A stretch of DNA of 64,000 bases from Chrysogorgia sp. JL179-B06 (taxonomy: Eukaryota; Cnidaria; Anthozoa; Scleralcyonacea; Chrysogorgiidae): the NCBI GenBank assembly GCA_035772405.1, contig JAYKKM010000217.1:248001-312000 (forward strand), written 5' to 3'. Positions 12,334-22,241 of this stretch are shown here, piece by piece (the stretch's first letter is position 1; each line of letters begins with the position of its first letter). The notes beneath the pieces are model-generated. The model was not told the DNA's origin. It ran no database searches and saw only the letters and a program-made list of their open reading frames with translations. The position numbers and the translations under genes were made by a program.

Positions 12334-12508
12334 GGGCCGTTTTACCGTTTATGTGGGAGAGTTAAGACGCAAACTAACCCACTTATACAAACAACTTCAC
12401 GTCTAACATAAGACACGGCTTACATGAAATTGGAACTGACCCATCAAAACGGACAACGTAGCGTCTTGCATAAGCCACGTCTTAACCCCCCCCCCGTATA
12501 AATGGCCC
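12334..12508. mobile_element. MITE-like element with imperfect inverted ends
   Basis: GGGCCGTTTTACCGTTTATG at the left pairs imperfectly with the right end CCGTATAAATGGCCC, and AGTTAAGACG pairs with CGTCTTAAC. The element is about 175 bp and non-coding. A C10 run (about 12487-12495) sits in the right arm. No clear target duplication was found. Confidence 0.45.
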
Positions 12509-12604
12509 TATATATAGTCTAACTAATGTTGCTGCTTTTTTATCAAGAGTAAAAGTTAGTCCCAATAATAACAGTTTTTTCTAGTTCAGTACATCAAACT
12601 TTTC

Positions 12605-13060
12605 TTTCTTTAACTTGTTCTTCAGCCAGTTGGAAGAAAAATTGTCTCCTTGAAACTTGAACTCGCAAGGCAGTTCAACACCGTAACCAGCGCCTCTGTT
12701 GCATAATCCGTTTTCCCTTGATGACAACAGTCCCAATGTTAGTTGGGCGCTTTAAAAACTTTGTTAGCCACAGTGCCATTAGTTTGGATACTTGGCCAAT
12801 CACTTCCATATCGTCTGACATTTAATTTGTATTGAAGTATGGCTTTGTTGTTAGAAACCATCACAGATCTTCTTTCGTCTACGCTTGAGCTTCGCTTTTC
12901 TCGAACAGCGACTGCATTCACATTTTTCTTAATGTTTGTCTCTCACTTCAGGGAATGCTCATCACCCACTTCAGGCTGTCATATATCCAAATAGTCGTGA
13001 TAGCCTCGAACAAATGAATTTACTCGTATGATTTCTGTTGACATTTCAGGACTCGAATCT
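12605..13060 (-). pseudogene. HIRAN-like domain fragment
   Basis: In minus-strand frames the segment encodes SFVRGYHDYLDI, a stop, QPEVGDEHSL, then VNAVAVREK, and nearer 12640-12700 RGAGYGVELPCEFKF. This order (an opening VxGxHxYxxxW-like strand, a KNAVAV strand and a late GxGYGxExPC strand) resembles HIRAN domains, DNA-end-binding modules found in helicases and in many invertebrate multi-copy genes. A stop stands where a tryptophan is usual, and frame changes follow. It is a fragment, not a gene. Confidence 0.45.
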
Positions 13061-13250
13061 TTGAAACACTGCATAAGATGAGAAGTCTTGTCTTCTTTAT
13101 GAATAGCGGAACTAAATGTTGACAACCAAATTACACCCTGTTATGGTTGACGTTTGTCACACCATGGTGACACTTCTCACTATAAGTGTAAGGAGATCGT
13201 ATGTTCTGTTTGTTGTCTCATCAGAATGCCATTACTGTACTTGAGAAGCT

Positions 13251-13538
13251 TTGCTTTGCTTCATAGACATGTCAACTAAATGTATACAATGTGGGACAGA
13301 TACTACGTACACATGCCGACGTGTAAAGTGCATGTGTGCAACAAATCTGAAAATTGGTCTGTTTTTGCACCAGAGATTGCAGAGATGGAAAGCAGGATGT
13401 AGTGCAGCCAACTGTTTACAGTGCAATAAAGTCTCCTTACAAACAGAACATACACCATCCCAAGAACTTACGCAGTTCAATCCATGGTTAAGGAGACAAA
13501 GACGAATCATCTCGAAAGGTAAAGACGATCAATCCTAA
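13251..13538 (+). CDS. Cysteine-rich ORF, possible zinc finger
   Basis: The frame contains CIQCGTDTTYTCRRVKC, then C-rich CSAANCLQCNK, and ends in a basic RRQRRIISKGK tail. The spacing CxxC-x6-C-x4-C-xC would suit a zinc ribbon. It overlaps an equally long minus-strand frame, so coding status is uncertain. It lies between the Tigger terminus and the Tigger DNA-binding fragment. Confidence 0.25.
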   Translation: MLCFIDMSTKCIQCGTDTTYTCRRVKCMCATNLKIGLFLHQRLQRWKAGCSAANCLQCNKVSLQTEHTPSQELTQFNPWLRRQRRIISKGKDDQS

Positions 13539-13575
13539 GACAACTAGTGACACTAGTGGTTTCAGCTGCCTTGAT

Positions 13576-13860
13576 TTAGCTTAACGGGTTGAACTCCTTG
13601 AATTCCACCAGAAGAATCCGACATTTGGGATTCGGAAACTTGCAGAAAAATGCGGTTGCGGTAAAACCCAGGTATCATCGATATTGAAATTGAAAGAACA
13701 GATCATGAGGGAATGGGAGACAAGCGAAGGCCGCACTGGAAGAAACAGAGGCTGCCAAGGGAAATTCTTGCAAGTGAATGACTATCTGTGGAAATGGTAT
13801 ATTCGTTGTCGAGAATCCAATATTCCTGTCAGTGTCCCCATGCTTCAGGAAGATAGATAG
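13576..13860 (+). pseudogene. Tigger/pogo transposase N-terminal DNA-binding domain, fragment
   Basis: The reading frame gives RVELLEFHQKNPTFGIRKLA, then CGCGKTQVSSILKLKEQI, then KFLQVNDYLWKWYIRCRES. This is the psq-type helix-turn-helix followed by the start of the CENP-B-type helix-turn-helix that recognises element ends. It stops at a short AGAT/AGAC microsatellite (13852-13866), and no DDE core follows. A second, nearly identical fragment is at 16000-16160. Confidence 0.7.
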
Positions 13861-13866
13861 ATAGAC

Positions 13867-14668
13867 TAGAAGTTACTATCGTAAGGGGAAGTGCTGCCTC
13901 AAAAGTCATGGGAAGCCTAATTTTTGATAAAATTTCCAAAATGAACCCACTGTAGTATGTACACATTTAAATACAGCAGACTTAAATTACAAATGACTAT
14001 CACTTAATATCTGAATATAATTGGCAAGGCTTTTGACTGCATACACAGTATACATTATGACTACAGTATGTAGTTGGTGATTGGTAAACAAATTTCTTAT
14101 AAATCACTACCACTATAAATCATGCTTCTTACTGTGGCAAAGCTGCATGTTAGTGGAATTGCGAGTGTCTGATATGTTATGGCAAAGCAAGCGCTAAACA
14201 AATAGGCGCTGACTAAATAAATACCAGAAATGGTATGTTTACGATATTGTTGCACAATTATTTATATCATCTAACTTTCAAGGAGATCTCTGTGATGTAT
14301 TAGTTCATTGCACATGTCCACGACTCCCCATATTATACTGTAATTGTCATTCGGGAATACACCAAGGTCCACTGCAACCTCTGTATTTTATTTTCCCAAA
14401 AGAACTTATAATATTGTATTTACTGCATACCAAATATTAAGGTTATCCATGGCACACAAATAATTTCCAATGCACTGAATTTTCACAAAGTTGAGGTAAA
14501 TAATTTCTTGAAGACAATTCCATGTACAGTTTATTACATTATACAGTGTATCCACATACAGTTTTGTGCACGAACCATTGTAGAAACCATTTCCTCAAAT
14601 CCAAGTCAGATGTTAGTGGTATCAGGTATGTGATCATAGCTACATAGTAAACAAAGTTGAAAGAACAT
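13867..14668. other. Unassigned AT-rich segment
   Basis: No open frame above the background and no repeat structure was recognised in this stretch. Confidence 0.4.
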
Positions 14669-14800
14669 GTCTTTTTAGTTTCCTTGTCGAAGGAAGTGAT
14701 TCACCGTTCTCAAAAGCATCGAGGTAGATAGTGTCTTTTTTAGTTTCCTTGTTGAAGGAAGTGATTCACCGTTCTCAAAAGCATCGAGGTAGATAGTGTC
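14669..14800. repeat. Direct tandem duplication, 65-bp unit, two copies
   Basis: The unit GTCTTTTTTAGTTTCC...GATA occurs twice head to tail with one or two substitutions. The period of 65 is not a multiple of three, so it shifts the frame of the minus-strand ORF that runs through it. Confidence 0.85.
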
Positions 14801-15034
14801 TCCTTGAACTAAGACACTGTCGATTGTTGCCGTGTTCCACTCGGTAGTCACACTCGTTCGTTCTGTGCGTTTTAATAAAAGCGCCGATAAACTAAAGGAA
14901 CACTGTTTCCCTCGAGACTCGCCACTAAAACGTTCATGACCTTGATGTATACTCCCACAAGCAAGTAGAGACATAACGTAAACGAATAAACCAATTGTTC
15001 TTACCGTATTATAGTATTGATGTACGAAGCCCAA
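14675..15034 (-). pseudogene. Cysteine-protease-like ORF truncated by a tandem duplication
   Basis: The 119-residue frame has a hydrophobic start, then HQGHERFSGESRGKQCSFSL, TEWNTATIDSVLVQGDTIYL and a short acidic stretch. An RGxQC block followed by a W...(I/L)D..L..GD.(I/L)Y block is characteristic of OTU/peptidase-C76-like cysteine proteases carried by several mobile elements and large DNA viruses. The Cys in KQC would be the nucleophile candidate. The last 17 codons are a frameshifted reading of the second 65-bp copy, so the His/Asp part expected downstream is lost. Family assignment is by motif memory only. Confidence 0.4.
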
Positions 15035-15235
15035 TCTCGACGAAGCTGGAACATGCGCAGTTGGGCTTGCTACCTGTTTCGCCGCCCGCCGTCGGTGCCC
15101 CCCCTTGTTGCCCCGGATTTGCGAACAGAAAAAATCGAGATTTTGTCGACTTTACATAAGTGTCGCGGAGGTCTGGGCACCATTTAAAGCACAGCTACCC
15201 AAGATGTTAAGATTAGTGTGCTGCCTCCCTGAGGG
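15035..15235. other. Local GC-rich patch, no gene recognised
   Basis: A short GC-rich patch (about 15060-15180) resembles a promoter or CpG-like region upstream of the minus-strand protease-like ORF, but no element can be named. Confidence 0.25.
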
Positions 15236-16003
15236 GAGGCAGCAATAATTTTATTGAAGCTCCCTTTACAGGGCTGTTCCACAACAATGTAACAAAATTA
15301 AAAATATATAATAACTAAAATCTAATCAAGATACAATAAATAGTAAAAAGAGTTAATAAAATCCAGAGTTAATCTATGCATCATATTGCATTTGCAGGAG
15401 GTAGTTTTGCAATTTCCTTTTAAATGTTTTCGTGTCAGCCACCTGATTTATTTCTTTGGGTAAGTCATTGTACAACTTCGCCCCTCGATATTCAAATGAT
15501 CTCTGTCCAGTCGTAAGTCGACATCTTGGTAGATTTAAGTCATTGCTGTGGCGGGTTGATCTATTATGTACAGTTGATCGCCGTGTAAACTTATCAGAGA
15601 GATAACTAGGAACCCTGCCATGTAGACATTTATGAACCATTATGGAATCTTTTAAAACCAAATTGTCTTTGACACTGAGCCAGTTAAGGATTTTAAGCCC
15701 TCTGAAATATGATCAAATTTGTTTATACCTAATACGATCCTACATGCAAAATTTTGAACTAATTGAAGTTTATTTATATTATATTTAGATGTATTGCTCC
15801 ACACAGTGGAACAATAATACAATTTACTAAACACAAAAGCATGTATTAATAAAAGAAGCGATTTCCTATCAAGCAAATGATTAATGCGGTTGATTCTGGA
15901 TAACTTAAACATACAGTTCGCAACGGTTTTTATAATATTTGCATTATAATTAAGATGTGAATCGATCGTGACGCCCAAGTCCTTCCTTCTCGAAGAGGTC
16001 TTC
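15236..16003 (-). mobile_element. CR1/L2-like LINE, 3' end (5' truncated)
   Basis: Two minus-strand frames (15652-16062 and 15374-15661) carry the region after the RT catalytic core: LGVTIDSHLNYNANI, KLQLVQNFACRIVLG, then LCHGRVPSYLSDKF-like and GQRSFEYRGAKLYNDLPKEI. This thumb and tail region is typical of CR1/L2/Rex-like LINEs. One frame change lies near 15655. The 5' boundary at about 16000 abuts a Tigger fragment, so the LINE apparently landed in, or was joined to, a Tigger copy. 5' truncation is the usual outcome of target-primed reverse transcription. Confidence 0.75.
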
Positions 16004-16160
16004 ATGAGGGAATGGCAAACGAAGGCCGCACTGGAAAAGGGCGCCAAAGGAAATTCTTGCAAGTGAATGACTATCTGTGGAAATGGTACATTCGTTGTCG
16101 AGAATCCAATATTCCTGTCAGTGGCCTCATGCTTCAGGAAGAGGCCCTCATCATTGTATA
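16000..16160 (+). mobile_element. Second Tigger DNA-binding-domain fragment
   Basis: The sequence is nearly identical to 13707-13850 and encodes KFLQVNDYLWKWYIRCRES and then NIPVSGLMLQEEA in the CENP-B-type helix-turn-helix. It begins exactly where the CR1-like remnant ends. It extends a little further downstream than the first copy, which is cut by a microsatellite. Confidence 0.65.
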
Positions 16161-16595
16161 AGTGTACTGTATAAATGCACTGTCATACGAGGCAATTTTT
16201 CTTACAACTTGAAACATTGGTTGCAAGTTGTAAGTTATAAGAGAAATAATCTTCGATAACACTTCTTGTTTACAAAATAGTTTCATTGCAGGACAGACAA
16301 TAACTTGCATATAAGTCTAATGAAACAGCATTATGAAACAGCATTAAATATTCTAAAGAAATAACAAAAAACATTTCAGGATTTTGTTTCAATTTTCAGC
16401 CAGTAGGCCATGTTTGTGATAAATTGGTTTGTAATTGGAACAATACGTGTGCTCGCGTTTTTGTACACGGAAAAAACCCGGCCACAGCAAACTTTTAGTT
16501 TTGATGAATAAAAATATATTAAAACAAAACAAAAACTTACTTGTAAACTGGAAGTTTTTTGTTATTCAGATTTAAAGAACATCATTAAGACGATC
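16161..16595. other. Unassigned AT-rich segment
   Basis: No gene, RNA or repeat is recognised here. Confidence 0.4.
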
Positions 16596-17554
16596 TTAAG
16601 TGAAATTGACATCACCCTTCTTTACACGTTCTGCGTTAGCCATGGATGTTAGCAAATCAAAACTATCGGTTGTGAAACAGTCATATTTTACCAATGTTTC
16701 ATTAGATAGATCTAGAGGAACGTCCACATCCATGCTGCATTCATATGGAGATTGAATTTGTTTTTCTGCTATCTCTTTACCCAAAAGGTTGCTCCTTTGT
16801 TAACTTATTTTTCTTATTATATTATATATATATATTATTATTTAACTTATATTTTTCTTCCGTAGTCAACTTTTGCGTAAAGTTGGTTTCCCATTTTCTT
16901 TTGGAATTTCACCATCATCAGGGGACATACATATGCCCATGCGATTTAGGCGATGAATATCTTCCTACCTTGCCCCGCTGTGAATTGTGTTGTTGTGTAT
17001 TGCTGCCAAAGTATTATTCACAACAGAACTTGCAAGAGCAACTTCATTTGTCTTCCTGTTATTGCATTTCAGGATGTCAGTGTTCTTTGAACCAATCGCG
17101 CCAAGAATGCAATTGTACCAGTATGGGCAGAAAACTCTTATGTCTTCTACGAAGATTTTCTTGGAGAAGAATTGTTATTGAGAGAATAACAAATTGTTAT
17201 TGTCAGGTGTTCTTTCACCAAACACTCGCTTTCCCTTATCTTTTTGGTTATGGGCTTCTTCGACGTTGGTAGTTCTTTTACAAACGCATACAGCTGTCCA
17301 AGATTTCTTATTTTTCTTGTGCAAGGGTTGTAAACTCTTTCAGAATTCAAATCGTCTTTGTACAGAGGAAGTCCAACTTCCGTAAAAATATGCGATAATA
17401 CCACTCCCTTGCATTCGTTTCTCTTGGATGCTATAAATAGATTTTCAGAAGACAAATACACTTGTTTTCCAGGCAGTGAAATATTTCCAAACTTTCTTTT
17501 AAAATAACACTTACAGAACCGACAAGAATCAGATGGATCTTGCAAGCGCTGCAT
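16596..17554 (-). CDS. Zinc-finger (ZAD-like) multi-exon gene, unknown function
   Basis: The first exon (about 17147-17554) reads CRFCKCYFKRKFGNISL, then CKGVVLSHIFTEVGL, then VYNPCTRKIRNLGQLYAF. It has the layout of a treble-clef module like the ZAD domain (CxxC, later C, hydrophobic helix), although the final CxxC is only NPC. A further minus-strand open stretch at about 16900-17120 reads YWYNCILGAIGSKNTD, then LASSVVNNTLAAIHNNT. A last ORF at 16596-16784 reads DVPLDLSNETLVKYDCF. Exon joints were not resolved and one frame change is needed near 17140. It may be a host gene or a mobile-element gene. Confidence 0.4.
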
Positions 17555-18556
17555 TTGTTTATGTCAATTTCAATGTTATTTTTGTGAGTGACTTTCTGTC
17601 AGACAAACCAGTCTGATTGGGTGGCTTGTTGAAGGCGGGGTGGTGGGCGTTTCTCAAAATTATAAAGCATACAGGCAGGCCCTATTTTCCATCGCACCCC
17701 AACTGTCAACTTTTTGCTCTCTCCCCAAACCCCTCCCCTCAACAATAGGGCCAGCTACGCAGGCGGCAAGAAATCAAAGCAAAGGTTTACTTTGGCATTC
17801 TTCGTGAGCGCATCAGGAGATAAAGAAGATCCCGCTTTAAGGGACTGAAGAATGCAACACGGCCTTACACCTGTCATTATTTTGCGAATAAGAAAGCGTG
17901 GATGACCACGGAAATATTCGAAGAGATTCTTTCTCAGTTGAATAGGCGCATGAAGTACGAAAACCGTCACATTAGAGACCTTAAGATTGATGTTTTTTTC
18001 GCGAACGCCTAACCGCAAACCGCTAGAAACCACGTGACAAAGAGCCTGACGTCGCGTTTGCCGTATTTCTTTCCCGTTTTCAACTGCAAGACCCCCATCT
18101 CCAGGTAAGTCATTTACCTCAATATATTAACGAATAACTGTTCAATGACTACACGTTTTATAACTATATCTAAGACACACACTATCTTATCTTTGATTTG
18201 GTAGGTTTTTTGTTTGCTAAAATGATAAGATCTACCTGTTTTGAGTATTTTAATGTGAAGCATGTTGACTGGTAAAAGTAAACATGGCGGCCAATTTCAG
18301 GAGTGAAAACAAACATCTCATCTTATTTGCAGTTATGCTATGTCTGTCTGGTTTTGACTTGCATGGGTTCTCAAATTTGTGTTTGTTATTTTGAGCATTC
18401 GTGAAATGTCATCTTCGGAGTTTTTACAGTTCGTGTCGAAATCGGTCGACACTCCACAGTTGTCTTGTTAATTTCACTACAAATACAATGTTTTGATCAA
18501 GGTTTTGGCTTCGTCAGTTAATTGATTGTTAAGTATTTGTTAAAAGATCAATCATC
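17555..18556. other. Intergenic region upstream of the Harbinger Myb-like gene
   Basis: A 92-residue minus-strand frame (17755-18033) shows no motif. The stretch probably contains the left terminus and promoter of the Harbinger element, but I could not find an inverted repeat matching the other side. Confidence 0.3.
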
Positions 18557-19736
18557 ATGGCACCATTCAGATGGCCCGATGCTCGACATGATATTGCGTT
18601 GGCTATAGAAGTGTCAACAAGTAATCCTGAAAAACCCCAGGACTGGGAAGCCATAGCTGGAAGACTAAGCACAGCATTTTCTACAGATTCAGTGCAAGTT
18701 GAGTTAAAAGGGAGAGGATGCAAGGATAGGATGGAACGCTTACTTGACAAATTCAAAGCTGAAGATGCTGAAGATGCTAAAGCTATAAAGAGGTGGTTGA
18801 ATTTGTTTAATTATGCTTCGATGGTTGTTATATAATTTTAATTCTATTTATATCCATACTGTAAATATTTTGTATATTCGTGTTGAAATTTTGGTGTTTG
18901 GCATTTAGGTCAGGCACTGAGGAGGAATATGGGGAACTGCATCAACTTCTGGAAAATATAACTTCATATCGCAGAGATTTTGCCGAGTTGAAAAACAAAG
19001 AAAAAGAACTGAAAAAGAAAAAAGATGAAGATGATAGAAAAAGAGCAGAAACCATGAAGATAGCTGCTATGGAAAGAATGGCTAGTAAGTGTATTTACTG
19101 TCATAAATATACATGGCAAACTCCTAAAAATAAGTCATGGGCTTATATTTGTTCAAAGGATTTTTTGTGGGTTTACTGTATATTTGAAGAGGGCTTATTT
19201 ATTTCATGGAAGGAATTTTGCATTTTAAAGTGAGTTATACACATGGGTGGTGACAGAAAAGGGCTATTTTCAGAAATTAATGGCAATAATGATAAAATCT
19301 TATCATTACATATTTGACTCAGCTTTGTCTCCATTAATTCTAGAGCGAAAGAGTAGCGATTCATCTGCTGACATCTCAACAGATGAGTCAGAGAGTGGTG
19401 ATGAAGATAATAGTAAGAAATCTAACAAAGGTAAAATTTTGTTTTCATTCACCATGTTCTACTGTTTCCCTGTTCAATTAATAAGGCAAATCATTGTACT
19501 TGTTAGATGGGAAAACGAAAAAACGAAGATTTTCCAAATTATCTGCTATTGAAATGCTTGACAAAAAGAATGAAAAAAGGGCTGAATCAAAAGATAAAGA
19601 ATTAGAGCTGAGGCAACGTGAATTGGAATTCAATAAAATAAAGTTTGAAGTAGAAGCTCAAGAGAGAAAAGAAAGACTAAAGCTTGAGCTTGAAGAAAGA
19701 AAAACAATGCTCGAACTTCTTAAAAAGCATATGTAG
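18557..19736 (+). CDS. Harbinger accessory Myb/SANT-like DNA-binding protein
   Basis: Four exons join in phase at GT-AG sites: 18557-18792, 18909-19084, 19344-19430 and 19507-19736. The N-terminus (RWPDARHDIALAIEV, DWEAIAGRLSTAF, LKGRGCKDRMERLLDKF) is a Myb/SANT- or MADF-like trihelix domain. A highly charged coiled coil follows (KNKEKELKKKKDEDDRKR), then an acidic SSDSSADISTDESESGDED linker and a second coiled coil to the stop. In PIF/Harbinger elements such a protein imports the transposase into the nucleus and recruits it to the element ends. It is convergent with the transposase gene on the other strand, as usual for this superfamily. The frame is intact. Confidence 0.8.
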
Positions 19737-19882
19737 TTTAAAGAGCTGCAGCTTGTTGTGTTATATGTTTTTGTGTTAGTATAAACTTTTCATTCATGCA
19801 CGAGTTGATTTTTCACCAGTTTAAGGTAAAAAGAAAGAGAAAGACATTTTGCAGTTATCATTTTATATTTACATAAATGTTT

Positions 19883-21618
19883 TTATGTATTAGTTAGATA
19901 CTTTTCTAAACTTGGTGGGTCAATGTCAAAATAACTGCTTGTTACAGACCCATATAAACATGTGTGACAGTTGATTAATATGCATGCCACTAGGTAATAT
20001 TTTCCAACAGGCTGGAGGAGAACCTTCAGATTCTTTTTAAAATCCAAAAAAGAAAAGTATTGACATATTTTGCCAAACCCCCACTCTACACTTGTACGAA
20101 CTTTGCTCATTCTTGTATTAAATTGTTTTTCCCTAACAGTCAAATGAGCACCACGAAAAGGAGCCAAAATATTCTGTGACATGCCATAAGCTGGGTCACC
20201 ATACACAACATAGGGATCTCCATTGGGTTTAGTAATATGGATCAGCTTCTCTTGCAAACCACTTTCTGCCAGCATAAATGCATCATGCCTTCGTCCTTCA
20301 ATGGGGCCAAACATATGTGCTATAAGACCATTAGGTGTTTCTACAGACTGTGAGAGAAAGAGTTGAGTGTATAAAAGGTTAAGCTACAGTAATTGAACTG
20401 TAATCTATTTAGCTCATAAAATTTATAATTGTTCATACTTGAAACTTTAAACAATGGATCCTCTTGTGACCACTGTACATAATTCTTTGATTTTTTATTG
20501 GTCTTGCAATTGGTCTTGCTGTTCCATCTATAAATCCCCAACATTGGTTTAGGGGTGCACCTTTACTTTCTATTGCCTGAGAAAAAAGCTCTGGATCCAG
20601 CCATGCAAGTTCTAGAGACGTCAGCAAGTGGTTGTATCTCTCATTAGATGTCATTTATAATCTAAGAAATAACAGCCACGACATTACAAACAATCAGATG
20701 AAGCCAAATTTTAATGGATTACTCAAAGTATACAATTTTTTAATATTTTACCTCTGAGAAGATAACACTAAGTTCCTCTTCAGCCCTTCCAAACAAAGGC
20801 ACAAGCTCACACCATCGGTTTGGATATGAAAACCTTCTTAATAGGATCATCAAGGCCTCCATGCCTGTTGCACTTGTCCCTTGACTGCATTTATATTTTT
20901 CTGGTAAATTAAGTGCATGACAGAGGCATTCCATGTCATCTTTTTTAAACCTGGCAGATTAAAAGCAAAATTTCGTTTTTAGCAAAAGCTTAAGAATTTT
21001 TGGTTTGTAGAATATCCAGGAAATCTGACTTAAAGGTACCAAACGGGGATGTATGGATGATTATAAATATAATATTGTCATTTTATAGAAATACTAAATG
21101 AGTTTGGCTAGTCCAGTTATTTTTTCTACATCATAATTATTGTACATGTATATCAATAGATGCATACCTAAACCACTGTTCACATTCTATTTCCTCTACA
21201 TCTTGAAGGTTAAGGCAGGGTCCAAGTGCACGATTGGGGGTTAGTAGTGAGTCCAAAAGTAAAATTTCCAGATAGTCGTCACTCTCACTGCTGTCAGTTT
21301 CATCAGAGCTGCTCTCATCATATAACATTGCCTCCATAACTTCATTAAAGTTCTTCCTAGTTATTAATGTAGTTCTTATAAATAAATTAATTTATTTAAT
21401 TTATTAGATTTCACAGAAATAATAATAAAATAGGCAGGGGTGACACAACACCTGTGATCCCACAAAACAAAAAAAAACGCTCTGTATTACAGGCGAAAAT
21501 AAAAGTCTATACCAAAAAACTACACTGAAAACAAGAGGAAGGATGGTGAAGTGTAACATTTTAAACAGATAAATAAAGTTTAAAAAAATTATTACTATTT
21601 GTACCTTGATGTCGCCAT
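19883..21618 (-). CDS. PIF/Harbinger DDE transposase (five exons)
   Basis: Exons on the minus strand are 21605-21618, 21168-21356, 20752-20950, about 20439-20661 and 19883-20347. The ATG at 21616-21618 begins MATSRKNFNEV, formed across the first intron. The acidic N-terminal exon encodes DESSSDETDSSESDDYLE. The core shows GFIDGTARPI (first Asp), VVYGDPAYG (second Asp) and TSVEWGFGKI (Glu), a full DDE triad. Other joints are phase-correct. At exon 3/4 the canonical acceptor gives a stop; the alternative GAG acceptor at 20640-20641 (exon from 20639) restores the frame. The enzyme is likely near-intact. Confidence 0.82.
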
Positions 21619-21739
21619 TTTGTTTCTGACGTATAACCACAATTTTTCGTGGTCGGAGGGGAATAATGTAAACGTCAAACTTAAGGTCAAATTAATTTTT
21701 ACGTCAAACGTCAAACCGCTAACCTCAAACTGCAGTCAG

Positions 21740-22241
21740 TAATAAACGTCAATGTTAAGGTCTCTATTATCCTGTTTGTTCACAACGCCACCTGTCATCA
21801 CCATTGACCTGTCGATTGCTTCTCAAACATCAAGCTTGCATTTCTTCCCTCAAACACCTCTTGACGCTGGTATTATCAAGTTATGGAAAGTAAAAACAAA
21901 GCGAAAGTTGTTGCGTTATGTGTGCAGCAAGGTAGATGGAAAGAAAACAGGGATTGAGATCACCATTCATCTACTGATTAGATACAGTGGGAGAAACAAG
22001 CTTGGGATGAATTATAAGGTCATTATAAAGTGTTTTGTGAAGGTTGGCTTATATCCCAAATGAAGCATGTACGGCAGATGACGACGACGATCCATTCGAA
22101 GAGGAGGATATGCAAGGTCTTCAGGAGTTGTGTTCAACGCTGGTGATGGCAAAATCAACAAATGCTCGACAATTTATCTATGTGGAAGACGAGATTCCTT
22201 CGTGTGCCGATCTTATCGACGATTCTCGGCCAACTTGGCGT
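21740..22241 (+). pseudogene. Tigger/pogo transposase, C-terminal half (part 1, before hAT insertion)
   Basis: Frames encode LFVHNATCH (position of the second catalytic Asp, here His), FSNIKLAFLP, PLDAGIIKLWKVKTKRKLLRYV and a late segment YIPNEACTADDDDD. This is the end of a pogo/Tigger DDE domain plus its acidic tail. There are frame changes near 21830 and 22060. Reading is interrupted at 22241 by a hAT element and resumes at 25353. Asp to His at the catalytic site and the missing N-terminus show a dead copy. Confidence 0.75.
22234..22241. repeat. hAT target-site duplication, left (second hAT)
   Basis: CTTGGCGT here is duplicated exactly at 25345-25352. Confidence 0.92.

Larger units (their letters stand above)
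18557..21618. mobile_element. Harbinger transposon, two-gene core (ends not located)
   Basis: The convergent Myb-like gene and DDE transposase together make a complete two-gene Harbinger cassette. The 146-bp gap between their stops (19737-19882) leaves room only for shared 3' ends. Terminal repeats and the expected 3-bp target duplication were searched for in both flanks by eye without success. The right flank runs straight into a Tigger remnant at about 21740. Confidence 0.7.

Noticed and set aside
16745..17272. 175-codon plus-strand ORF with many Cys and Phe
   Set aside because: It overlaps the minus-strand zinc-finger-type gene, whose motifs are more convincing. Its composition fits an antisense reading of AT-rich coding sequence.
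17755..18033. 92-codon minus-strand ORF
   Set aside because: No motif, no supporting splice structure, and no extension on either side.
18000..18060. Left Harbinger terminus (AACCGCAAACCGCTAG) matching the right flank
   Set aside because: The similarity to AAACCGCTAACC near 21715 is in direct, not inverted, orientation, so it cannot be a terminal inverted repeat pair.
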